A stretch of DNA of 64,000 bases. It comes from Dicyema japonicum (lineage: Eukaryota > Dicyemida > Rhombozoa > Dicyemidae). Below are positions 29,420 to 39,309 of the stretch, one piece after another. Location of the stretch: NCBI GenBank assembly GCA_011109175.1, contig RDEW01000036.1, positions 408,260 through 472,259 of the forward strand, read 5' to 3'. Under the pieces are notes generated by a model. The model did not search any database, was not told where the DNA came from, and saw nothing but the letters and a program-made list of their open reading frames with translations. Made by a program: the position numbers and the translations under genes. Every line of letters begins with the position of its first letter. Positions within the stretch are counted from its first letter, which is position 1.

Positions 29420-30820
29420 CACTTGCTTGTGAGGTTACCGATATAGCCGCATGCGTTCTATCGTTCGATAAACCATCGAGAAAGATCAAAGAAGAATCCT
29501 GTAGCAAATTTGCTTTCGAACTTTCTACCTCTTGGATATATCTTATTCTAACATCTATCTCCTGACTAGCATGATGATATTATATTCAACTCATTCGAGA
29601 CAATCAATGTGGAGCACCAACAATCTCATTTTTATCCTACATGTTAGTAAGATCCTTGTAGCAGACTAAATTGAGTTGATGCATAGTCCACAACATAGTC
29701 CTTAAATATCCAGTAGTTAGTCAATTGCCAAATAAATGCCAACAGCTATTAGGCAAACCTTCGAATTAGATTGAGAGAACAGAAGGTAGACATTCTACAG
29801 TTTTTTCCTCCCCATACATACTTAAAACTACCTGGTTATGGATTTCATGATCTAACTATTCCGTATTAGATGAATCAAATATAAAATCACAACCTTCAAA
29901 CTCTTTTGTTGAAATAACATTTTTTTCTGTTATTTAATGATTTGAATCTGAACAAAAATTAAGTTAAATAATAGATTTAGGTCAACATAAACTACTTACT
30001 CTTGTCAAATCTTATCAAATATCTGAATATCCGATAGAAACAATCAATTTTCGATACTATGAAAGATATGATCATCCGCACGTCAGTGATCTTGAAACTG
30101 AGCATCATAGGTAGGGCTTTTATGTTTTTCTTGAAACTCATGCAATGTCAATAATTTAATAAAAAAATACATAAAATAGGTCAACCAAATGAATTTTAGC
30201 AAAAATATAATGCATATATACTTAATTATGTTTTTCACTGAAAGGAACTAAAACTTGCAAAATTCAATATGTTTTTAATGGTGAAATAAATCCGCATTGA
30301 AAAATGATTTGAGATCTGAGGAAAACTAATTCTTATGTACAACGTACTGATGATGACTGGGTAAATAAAGACACTACAGAGAGTCCAGACCTTCGATGCT
30401 GGGTCATTTTATTTCAACTATTTTTGATTATTATTGTTATTAAAACTCAAAAATCAACGATAAATTAAATAACTACATAGCCATCAGGTGATTTTGGCCG
30501 CCTCGAGTAGCCATCTCATTCTTGGTCGGTGTTCTTCCCGGGTTCAAACGCATTTCTAGATTGGGCAGGGGTTTCTAATTTTTTCGAAAGGTAGTAAAGC
30601 TCCCTTATTGATTCAGTTAGTATGGCGACCTCATTAATTAATTAAACTTATAAATTTGGTTATAAAATTAAGTAATTTATTAATTAGTCAATTGATTAAT
30701 TCAAATTCATTCATTTATTTTAACAACGAGATTTTCTCATGAGATGCTGTAAATTTTTCCTTAGACGAGAATATAATAGATTAATTCAAATTATAATCCT
30801 TGTACTATAATATTTAATGA
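29420..30820. other. No gene recognised
   Basis: AT-rich DNA with only short frames. There is no match to the other repeats of the window apart from generic AT runs. It ends at the start of the GT31 gene. Confidence 0.5.
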
Positions 30821-30827
30821 ATAGTCG

Positions 30828-31598
30828 ATGCTTCTTATTATTTTATTTCGCACTAAACTTACCTTCAATGATTATCAAGTGAAATACAAGTTTCTCTTTG
30901 TCGTAATTTCAGGTTAAATAAACTTATTATTGATAGATCCGAACAACGTGCAGAAAAGGGATGCCATAAGGGAAACATGGGGAAACGTAATGCTATTGGA
31001 AAAATTAAATTCTAAAATTTTTTTCTTTGTCGGACAAAGTAAGAGAAGGAAAATGTCGTTGATAGAGAACGAACAAAAATTTCATAAGGACATTGTCATT
31101 AGCAAAAATTTTATAGAAGATTACACAAATTTGCGACTAAAAGTTGAAAATGCACTCACGTGGGCATTGAATGAGTATAGAAATTTTGATTACTTCATTA
31201 AAATTGACGACGATGTCCTATTGAATGTTGAAAATCTTTTTCTGTTGCTACAAAAAAGTTTACCAAAAAAGTTTTACTTCACTCCATTCATATTTTGTTC
31301 AATGAGCCTTAATCTATATCCAATGAGAAATCCCAAAAGCAAGTGGTACCCTTTATCTTTATTAAGGTTTATTAGTAAAGATCAATATCCTAATTCAACT
31401 TACCCACAATTTTGTCGTGGACATACGTATTTGATGTCTAAGCAGGCTATTCCTCTAATTTTAAATAACTGTGAAAACCAAATAAAACTACATTTGGAAG
31501 ACGTTTATTTCACTGGTAAATTATTGGCTGATTTAATAGGATTATGCAGATTTGAAAATAATATCCCAATACTTGTTCATCCTAAATTCGTCTTTTAA
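30828..31598 (+). CDS. Beta-1,3-galactosyltransferase-like (GT31) glycosyltransferase
   Basis: Exons 30,828-30,912, 30,937-31,515 and 31,540-31,598, joined through two 24-nt GT-AG introns, give about 240 residues. GT31 motifs appear in order: KFLFVVISDPNNVQKRDAIR with ETWG, then YTNLRLKVENALTWAL and FDYFIKIDDD (DxD metal/UDP-sugar site). They are followed by SKWYP, YPQFCRGHTYLMS and LHLEDVYFTGLCRFENN. These proteins transfer a hexose from a UDP-sugar in the Golgi. The N-terminus is unusually short: MLLIILF is a weak hydrophobic start rather than a normal signal anchor, and an in-frame TAG at 30,822 precedes the ATG. A TAA at 31,596 truncates the protein 32 codons before the next stop, and the bases beyond it still read SNLCELKDYATKINH. 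This is either a truncated or a recently inactivated gene. Confidence 0.82.
30913..30936 (+). other. Ultra-short intron 1 of the GT31 gene (24 nt)
   Basis: Phase-1 GT-AG intron (donor GTTAAA, acceptor GATAG). It joins LFVVIS to DPNNVQKRDAIR; it contains an in-frame TAA if not removed. Confidence 0.85.
31516..31539 (+). other. Ultra-short intron 2 of the GT31 gene (24 nt, frame-neutral)
   Basis: GT-AG (donor GTAAAT, acceptor AATAG), a multiple of three with no stop inside, so the frame stays open whether or not it is spliced. Splicing gives EDVYFTGLCRFENNIPIL, which matches the spacing of the family (EDVYVGLCL) better than the unspliced KLLADLI insertion. Confidence 0.65.
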
Positions 31599-31697
31599 AA
31601 AGCTTCAAATTTATGCGAATTAAAGGATTATGCTACAAAAATAAATCATTCAAAAAAGTCTCTAAAAGATTTATATAAAAAATTAAAGAACTGCTAA
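31599..31697 (+). other. Post-stop extension of the GT31 frame
   Basis: After the TAA at 31,596-31,598 the same frame continues for 32 codons to a TAA at 31,695-31,697. It keeps the Cys and His of the GT31 C-terminus (LCELKDYATKINHSKKSL). Its length and content agree with the family, which points to a nonsense change rather than a natural end. Confidence 0.6.
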
Positions 31698-32204
31698 TAA
31701 TCACCAGTTGATAATAATTAGAGACAGTTTTTTGGTTTAATGAGGATTGGTTTCTTAAGTGTAATAGTTATGCACTATGTCAAATTATGGTTTCCGATAA
31801 TAAGATTATTTAATAGCTGATCATTCGTCCTCATCGTCTAGGATCAATAAATACAAGTTAAATATATGGAAGAAATGAATAAGAAGGTTATGGTTAAGTT
31901 TTCTCTTAACATTTTCAAGTATGGACTCCATAACTTTGTTTTTTAAGAACATTACATCTTTCGTCTTCAAAAAACCTAAATATCGATATAAACAATTTTT
32001 TCTCAGTGTTCTCCAACCACGTACTCTGCGGCTTAACCTTCGCAGTTAAAGCCATATAAGCACACTGTGCCTCATATAGAATATCAGTAATTTGATTGAT
32101 ATCTTGAGGGGATTATCTTTCGAACTATAGTATGTCAAAGACCATACGTGAATCGGTGTATTATTAAAAAGTGTATCAAAATTCGTCCAATTGCAATTAT
32201 CAAT

Positions 32205-32285
32205 GGATTAACTTTATTGCAGTCTTCTCGATTGCAGATAATTTTAATGAGGAAGATCGTGATATTTGCATATCCCATGAAGGAC
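32205..32285 (-). pseudogene. LINE family B fragment
   Basis: The reverse complement matches 29,050-29,125 (ISRSSSLKLSAIEKTAIKL). It abuts the outer end of the inverted half of RTE-1 copy 3, forming an accidental fused frame. Confidence 0.75.
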
Positions 32286-33545
32286 AGTAAATAATTTTAC
32301 TCCAGACCGCATCAGCTGTAGATCTTTCTTCTCGAAAACCACTTTGACTATCTGGTAGGTATTTGTAAGCAGATCCTTTTATTCGTTCAAGCACAATGTT
32401 TGCCAGGACTTTGCGTAATGAATTTAGTAGTATAACGGGTCGCAAATTTTCGAGCGGGTTTTTGTTGGTTTTTTGTATGGGGATTAGTAGTCCCGTACCC
32501 AGACGTAGAGTTGAGTTAATTGAAAACATTTCATTTAGTAGTGTATCGATTTTTTCAAAATAGGAGGTCAGGGCCGTATTTCAGTAATTCTGGGTTTATC
32601 ACATCTGGTCCGGGGCTTCTGTTATTTTTGAGTTTTCGGCAGGCCGTTTTAATTTCCTCGGCCGTGATTGGTATCTCCAGGGGTCTTGGCGTTCCATCAA
32701 ATGGTGGATTTCTATGGTTTTGATGTTGAAAAGCTTCTTAAAATGAGCCGCGATGGCTTCAGTTTGTTCTTTGATTTTCAGTATCAGAAAACTGATCTCG
32801 TCTTTTATGGTTAGTCGACTTCGATTTGTTCGCCACAGCAAACGGGCAGCGACGTACATTTGTGCGTTGTCAATCACTTTGTTTACTTCTTCTATACGGA
32901 AGCTATTCTTCTATAAAAAGCTTCTTGTTCAGATCCTTTATTTTTTTCTGACACGTTGTCTTTCGCCTTATGGGCTTTTATCGTATTAGTATCAGTGGCA
33001 TTTGATTTTCTCATATTTATTTCTTTTAGACTTTTCGCAAGCTCAGGAACATCTGGATGAATAGCCTTCAGGTGCATTTTACTAATCTCCCTTTTGCCAG
33101 ACATGCTTCAGCAGCTTCGTTGACGGTGTCCTTTGTGCGTTTCCAGGCGTCTTCAAAGGGGATAAGTCGTTTAGCCGGATTTGAATAACACAGATCCTGT
33201 CATTCACACTCCATATACGGTTGACTACACTTGTCAACTTTGAGTGGATTGCAAATCCAAGTCCATAATGTTTTGTGTCGCTCGGCTGACTTATAATTCG
33301 ATATTCGCCATAGTTCTCATCAAGCCCACAAGTTACTTTCGTCTCTTGTAGGCACCCAATAGATATGTCGTATCTTTCCAGGTCGTCACAGAGAATCTTC
33401 CTCTACCAGGTCGTAGATAAGCCCTAGCATTAAACGTAAGGACCTTAGACGAGATGCATCCCTTTGTATCCATTGCCTTTGAGACATTTTTCTCAATTGC
33501 GATCCAATCAAGAAACGAGACACGTCACCACCTCACCAAAAAATT
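32286..33545 (-). pseudogene. RTE-1 copy 3, inverted 5' half (endonuclease remains to RT2)
   Basis: Read on the minus strand from about 33,540: a 5' UTR like that at position 1 (GTGACGTGTCTCGTTTCTTG) and an ATG with a frameshifted endonuclease start (CLQETK-like near 33,350, YGLGFAIHSKL near 33,240). Most of the endonuclease is then deleted (about 33,120). The linker follows (MHLKAIHPDVPELAKSLKEI, DNAQMYVAARLLWRTNRS), then LLIPIQKTNKNPLENLRPVI and GFREERSTADAVWS. The segment stops exactly where the plus-strand half begins. Confidence 0.82.
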
Positions 33546-33649
33546 GTTTCATTACTTATAATAAATCACTTTCTCAAATCACGTTCTAAAAATGTTCATT
33601 GTTGTTGGTGTCTTTCGTCGCGTAATATCACAGTGTTACAAAGTAAATA

Positions 33650-34815
33650 GTAGGGGGTCGAATTATACAACGAGTCACAGATGGAGGTGTGCAACATATC
33701 AAAGATACCGTAACGCCACCAATATTCTGGGAATTGACCTATCAAGAGCTTTTGATACGGTTAACAAGAACAAATTAATGTGGGTACTGACCGGATTTCT
33801 TGATGAGTCGAGTCTAAGGATGACCAGAATTTTTGAGCTTCTTGTGAGAGTCGGAAAGACCTATTCAAGAAAATTTGAAACAAACACGGGCACTCCACAA
33901 AGAGACTCTTTTTCTCCTCGACTATTCACAATTTATTTGGAAGCCGGTATAAGGGAACTTAGACCGTTATACCAAGGAAAGACGGAAAAAGTACTCTACG
34001 GGACGATGTAGACCTAATTTCTGAAGACAAAGAGGTCCTGGAAAACCTATTAGAAAAAGCACTAGATGTACTAGTGAAATGGTTTCTTAGTGTGAACAGA
34101 AAGAAAACAGAACTTACAGAGATAAGAAGGATGAGTAACGTCCTAGAAAGAAGTGGCGACAAGTAAAGTAACTCGGTTCACTTTTGGGAGATAGCGAAGA
34201 TATCTTACGTAGGAAAACTCTAGCCAATGGTGCGTTATATTAACTGAAGAATCTATGGCTCAATCAAAAAGGCATCGAGACGAAAATGAGAATCCTATTA
34301 TACGACTCATTCATAAAACCCGTACTTTTATATAACCTGGAACTTGGGCGACCTTATCAGCGGATATGGAAAAACTAGACTCGTTCCACAGTGGTCAACT
34401 GAGAAAAATAACAGAACTACTTGGCCTACGAGAATATCGAGGAATGCTTTATATAAGAGATGCAGCACTAGACCTATCAGCTTAGATCTACTGAATCCCG
34501 ATGGAATCTTCGGAGACGTGCTGAGGATGGAATTAACATCCCCACTTAACATATCTATGAAACATACTATGTTAGCCAAGAAAATTGCTATCGTGGATGA
34601 CCAAGAACAACACTGCCAATAGTATTACAAAAAGACCTTGGTCAATATCAAAAAAATCTAATAAATGCCGAAGACCTGGACAACATGAGAGCCTTGGCTA
34701 GGAACAGGGGAGCATGGAAAAGGATGACATCTAACCTTGATTCTTTTGCTGCACATGCGGGGCTATAATTAGTATGGCTCTCGTGAAGTGCTTAAATAAT
34801 AAATAATAGTGAAAC
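33650..34815 (+). pseudogene. RTE-1 copy 3, 3' half with tail
   Basis: This half begins SHRWRCATYQRYRNATNILG, the residues next to STADAVWS of the inverted half. It continues through GIDLSRAFDTVNKNKL, GTPQRDSFSPRLF, a damaged YADD region (frameshift at about 34,005) and WFLSVNRKKTELTEIRR. It ends with degenerate GDVLRMEL and a C-terminus closing in AAHAGL. The 3' end is GGGGCTATAATTAGTATGGC, then TCTCGTGAAGTGCTT and an AAT-rich tail at 34,790-34,815. With 32,286-33,545 it forms one insertion with a 5' inversion. Confidence 0.85.
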
Positions 34816-34839
34816 AATAAATTAAAATTATAAAGTGCG

Positions 34840-35270
34840 TACATAGAGTTCAAAATCCGTCTTCATTGTCACTACGGTACTTTCGAACATATACAAGATT
34901 TCATTTCTGAGACGTAAAGAATGATCATGCAGTGATACATGTCTATACTAAATTTGATGTCCTACGCCTTTGATATTCTAATGGATTAACGCAGGGAATT
35001 GCATTGTCTCAAATGCCTGTTAATTTAAGAATGTAACAAAAATCCGTAAATGGTAGAGGGAAGTATATGAGTTTACAGTTATTGTGCTTTCATTATTCAA
35101 ACAGCGATTTTGAATAATTATATTTAATACAACTTATGTACATTGATTCCCATAAACAAAAATTTAGATTGTGATCAAATTTAATGTTTTGAATTCCCAA
35201 TGAAGATATTGTAGATTCAGAGAATACGCAATGCTAGAAAATTGACATTCTTTCCAAATTCTTAATAATT
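34840..35270 (+). repeat. Dispersed repeat R1, plus-strand copy
   Basis: About 420 bp matching the reverse complement of 19,390-19,760, including CTGAGACGTAAAGAATGATC, GAATTGCATTGTCTCAAATG and GTTATTGTGCTTTCAT. It directly follows the tail of RTE-1 copy 3. Confidence 0.7.
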
Positions 35271-35489
35271 GTAGTAACTCGAACATATCTGACCTACTAT
35301 TACTTGGTCGTTGCAAAGTGTCTGTTTTGTCAGAATTTAGAATGAAAAGTTGAAGATAAGAGATTCGAACATCTTCAAAATTAAATACCTCAATAATGAA
35401 TATACGAGCACTTATTTTTACTGGGACGTCGGACTAACTGGGATATGTGTTGATAACTTAATGCTTTTCACGTAAATCCACTAAGGAAT

Positions 35490-35990
35490 ATAATAGGGAT
35501 GGACTTAAATTCACGGATGTCACCCTTTCTGTATCTTCTCATTGCGAAAGGATCTTATTCTGGAACAGATTTCTATTGAAGTTCTTTTTTCTTCGACAAG
35601 ATGTTTTACACTATGTAATGTCTATATCCTGCCTCAGGAGTCATGTACTACTTCCTACATCCCGGACCTATTGAGCCTGGATGGACTAAAGGATCTGTTA
35701 CTATGCGGAGTTTGAACGCCAAACATCCATTTTGGCTCCAGACTCAATCAGCCGACAGTCGCGGCGAATACATCCTTTCCCTGCTCAATGATCTGACTAT
35801 CCTTAGTGATCCGGACACCCACCTAAGGAACCCGTATTGCAGAAGGGACAGTCCAACATCCCAAACCTATGCCTCTGCTCTCCCTCTATGGCTGGATTTA
35901 TTTCATGGAATGTTCGTTATGGTTTTTCAAGCGACCATAACCCAATTGTGTTGAGACTTAGAAGGCCTATTTTTTCACCGTGTTGTTCTA
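35490..35990 (+). pseudogene. Jockey/CR1-like endonuclease fragment
   Basis: With one frameshift near 35,830 and others upstream, the strand reads an endonuclease core: an LxxCGxLNAKHPFW-like block near 35,700, SADSRGEYILSLLNDLTILS and NPYCRRDSPTSP, then CSPSMAGFISWNVRYGFSSD with HNPIVLRL. This is the second half of the endonuclease, ending at its SDHNP box. It is followed by antisense RTE-2 sequence at a sharp junction (about 35,990), and the pair is repeated inverted at 24,224-24,684. Confidence 0.75.
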
Positions 35991-35994
35991 CAAA

Positions 35995-36330
35995 GTTCAA
36001 AAATTACCTTATCAATTCAAAAGTCGGTAAATTGGGTGAGAAAATCACAAGCATCATCATCACCTGAGAAATAACTCATTCCCGTCATACCATGGTCATA
36101 AAAAAATATGTTGAGCCCGAGAGGATAACAAAATATTCATTTTCCTCCACTTGCTTATATCATAAGAAAACTCCACTATTCTATCTAGATTCGCTTTTTC
36201 TTAGGCGTATTCTAATCTTTCGGAGGTCTTCACCATCACCAAGAAATATCATAAAAGTGATAAATCTGTTAGAACGAAATGTTTCTTCGATGAATGATTC
36301 AATAAAAACTTATTTTTCCGTTGGAAGCGG
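35995..36330 (-). pseudogene. RTE-2-like 3' end, antisense, joined to the endonuclease fragment
   Basis: The minus strand encodes the RTE C-terminus (a WRKMNILL-like block, then FYDHGMxGMSYFSGDDD) followed by the family's 3' sequence. It matches 14,600-14,820 and the inverted copy at 24,224-24,560. Confidence 0.65.
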
Positions 36331-36339
36331 TCCCAATCA

Positions 36340-36690
36340 GATCTTCACTAATACCGTAATACACCTGCCTCAGTTATGAAAATAGTCGGTCTCTACCAAG
36401 TGATTATAATTATGTTCTGCGTAATTAATTGTGACTTTAAAACCTATCTCTATTGTTTTTAGCACAAATTCCTGTTCTTATCAAAAAACCGTAGTCTTTT
36501 ATTAAAGTTCAAAATATAGGCCCTTTCCTGGTTGAAGATAAATTTTTTGAGAGTTTCGTTATATGAAATCTGTCATGTTGACTAATGTCTCCTCCTATGT
36601 AAAGATTATTGTTTATTTCCTAAATTTCCTCAATTTTTCTTGAGTTAATCGCATTAAACGCATTTGATCATGTTTTTTTTACTTTTAATT
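36340..36690. repeat. Dispersed repeat R4, copy 1
   Basis: It matches 53,225-53,640 in the same orientation: AAATAGTCGGTCTCTA, GTGATTATAATTATGTTCT, TTTTTAGCAC, ATGAAATCTGTCA and GACTAATGTCTCCTC. No coding is seen. Confidence 0.75.
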
Positions 36691-36904
36691 AAATAATTAT
36701 TTATATTGATTAAATATTAAAATTTATATATATTTTTTTATAAAATTTCATTTTTTTAATTTAATTTGCAAACATCAATTAATTTATTGTCGCAATAATT
36801 AATAGGGCTGTGACATTATCTGCCCTTATTTGATGAAACCGTCATTTAATTCAGGGGTTCATTTTTTTACTTATTTTCCAATTTTTTAGAGTTTTTAGTT
36901 GAGT

Positions 36905-37360
36905 TATTATTATTATTATTATTACCCACAGGATTACTGGGTCAAAGAGAAAGAAATAAAAGTTCTTATCTAACTAAGTGATCCCAGACCGACAAAGGTG
37001 AGGACGAGTCGGCGGGGTCGAGAATCCTGAACAGCTCTTCTTTTTCTTGAGAGCACATTTAAAATTCTCATTTTTTCAGAGGCAAAGATAGTCTCCGGTA
37101 CGAGAGCCAAAAACACTTAGAGACCAAACTGGTGTCCTTAGTCACGATTTACGAACAATTTATCCGACCAACAATAACGTATGCAAGTCTTTCATGGGCA
37201 ATTCAAATGTCACGATCTTTCTCATTGATATTATCTGCAATCGAGGAGACTGCATAGAGTTAATTGGATCAGAACACAAAATCCAGCCTATTGAAAACTT
37301 TTTAATCTAACTACAACTGAAACTATTAAAGGTGGCTATTCTATTCTAATCGTAAAATAA
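36905..37360. pseudogene. Rearranged LINE family B copy (3' end minus, RT part plus)
   Basis: 36,905-37,085 is the family 3' end on the minus strand, starting with an ATT tail and CCCACAGGATTACTGGGTCA. It is joined to the antisense of the sequence at 28,938-28,978, skipping the coding part. The skipped part lies beside it on the plus strand (about 37,090-37,360: FIRPTITYASLSWAIQ, SLILSAIEETA, IENFLI). The minus part therefore contains sequence from both sides of the plus part, so simple twin priming does not explain it. Confidence 0.65.
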
Positions 37361-37929
37361 CGTTTCTCTGAAATAGACCGCTCCAAGAGATTCATTATTT
37401 TCCAAGAAATTCATGGTGGTTCAGGTCAAGGAAAGAGTTCCCGAACTTCGCTCCCATCCAGAGATGTATGGTGTACACATCGTAAACGATAAAGGTAAAA
37501 AAGAGATTAGTCATCGATTCAAAAGCATATAATGGACATCACTCTAGTTGTCGCGTCTTCTTTAACATCGACGGATAAATGAAGAGAACGATTTCCCAAT
37601 TGAGAAGTTAATAACCAGATGGAGTTTATATATATTACATTAATTTATTATGTTAGCTCTGTCCTCAATAGCTGTAAGACGCAGCTTTCATCAAACAAGT
37701 AGCGCTGGAGGATATCACAAGTATTTGATAGCCAACGGAGGACTTGGTCAGAATAATGTTGGGAGCCTGATTCGTACATAGGAAGGAGTGCCTCGAACGG
37801 AGTTGTGGAAAAACCTTCCTTCTCTTTGACGGGCTTTCACTCCGAGACATGTACCATCGGGAGAGACATTAGTTTGAAATTTAAAATGTACTTATTACGA
37901 ATCTGTTTTATTTAAAGGATTTTTATAAA

Positions 37930-38320
37930 AAATTATAGATATTTGTTTATCAAAGTTGAAAGTCCACTCATATAGGCATTTAGAGATTTCGGTCACTTTA
38001 TAAAAAATTGATTGGACGTATTTTTAAATATTGGTTAACAACCGATAAAACAAAGAAAAATTTGGTTAACAACCGATAGAACAAAGCCCTTCATACTTTG
38101 TGTGATTAATAATGGATGGAAGCAATAAGAGTTATTCAAAGTAAATGGTATCCTTTAAGATCATATTTAAGGTACGTTTTAAAATACTGATTACCAAAAT
38201 CCAACATTTCCAGATTATTTAAGTACACGTGTATACAATATCTAGAATCCATCTTCCAATCCTGAATAACTGCAAAAACCGTAGTAATATACGTATCGAC
38301 GATGATTTTTTTTCAGGTTG
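37930..38320 (+). pseudogene. GT31 glycosyltransferase pseudogene
   Basis: Broken frames parallel the GT31 gene at 30.8 kb. KVESPLI against KVENALTW and RDFGHFIKN against RNFDYFIKI come first, then LDVFLN in place of the DDDVLLN core (the DxD is destroyed). SKWYPLRSYLRYVLKY against SKWYPLSLLRFISKD follows, and a degenerate end near NNCKN. Several stops interrupt it. It is a relic of a local or dispersed duplication. Confidence 0.65.
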
Positions 38321-38474
38321 AGTGTTTCAAAACTCGAAAGGTCTATGTAGTATAGTAAAAAACATTCCATTGCTTACAAAAACTGTTTATTTTTCAACAA
38401 CCAAAAAAATCTGCTTTAAAAATATATTTCAATTTACTCCACTGATGGATAGCTGCTAAAATTATTTAACGATT

Positions 38475-38738
38475 TCAAAAATTGTTGATTTGACGTTCTG
38501 TGATAAAATTATTATTAGCGGCAAACATAAACTCTCCTATGTTGTGAACTCGTCCTCTGAAAATGTAGACCGAATCAATACTAGTCTGTCGTGTAAAAAA
38601 CTTATTTATCATGAACTCAGAGAATTCAAAATCACGGTATAGCAATTCATTATATGATAAATCTACATTTGAAGAGTTTATAACCTTTGGCGTTATCAAT
38701 TCTATAAAAATCATGGATAATTTGTATTTTGAAACCAA
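38475..38738 (-). CDS. Unassigned small reading frame
   Basis: An 87-residue minus-strand frame (MVSKYKLSMIFIELITPKVI at the start, SVYIFRGRVHNIGEFMFAAN near the end). No family is recognised and no introns can be inferred. It lies between the GT31 pseudogene and the LAMP-like paralogue and may be chance. Confidence 0.2.
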   Translation of the reverse strand: MVSKYKLSMIFIELITPKVINSSNVDLSYNELLYRDFEFSEFMINKFFTRQTSIDSVYIFRGRVHNIGEFMFAANNNFITERQINNF

Positions 38739-39309
38739 ACCAGTTAATTCCGATCTCTTTTCTGACCGCCATACTTATTTCAGTTAGTATTTTCAAAATT
38801 GCTGAATTAGTAAAAACTATATTCTATCATATTGTACATTCCGTATGCCCGAATCCAACAATGGTTTCGTGACTTTTATTCTACTCAATCAATATCAAAC
38901 TCACATGATTAATCGTGGATGGATTCAATAACCTCTAGATCGAACGATTGGTGAATCAATTGGTATCAACAATGGCTAGTCAGGTAATTGAGATTCAACC
39001 ACAGTTTCTAGGTCTTCTAAGAAGATCATGACATTTTTATCCTTTTAGGGTATCAGTTTTTTATAAAAAAGTAGTCTACAACGATCTGTTCTACAAAATG
39101 TCCTTAGTTTAACATAAACTATCGTTTATATAAACCCGATTTATTGATCAAAAAAAAGGAACAAAATCCACCAAGAAAATATTAGTCGATAAATGTATAA
39201 GTAAATTGGACATTGAAATGTTCTCTATCGGAATAATGCGATTTTTTGGAAACTCTAATTAATATTTAACACTCAAAGATAATAAAAAGTATACGAAAAC
39301 AATAATCCT

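Noticed and set aside
36905-37360. Twin-priming insertion of family B
   Set aside because: The minus-strand part contains sequence from both sides of the plus-strand part, so the order required for simple twin priming is not met.
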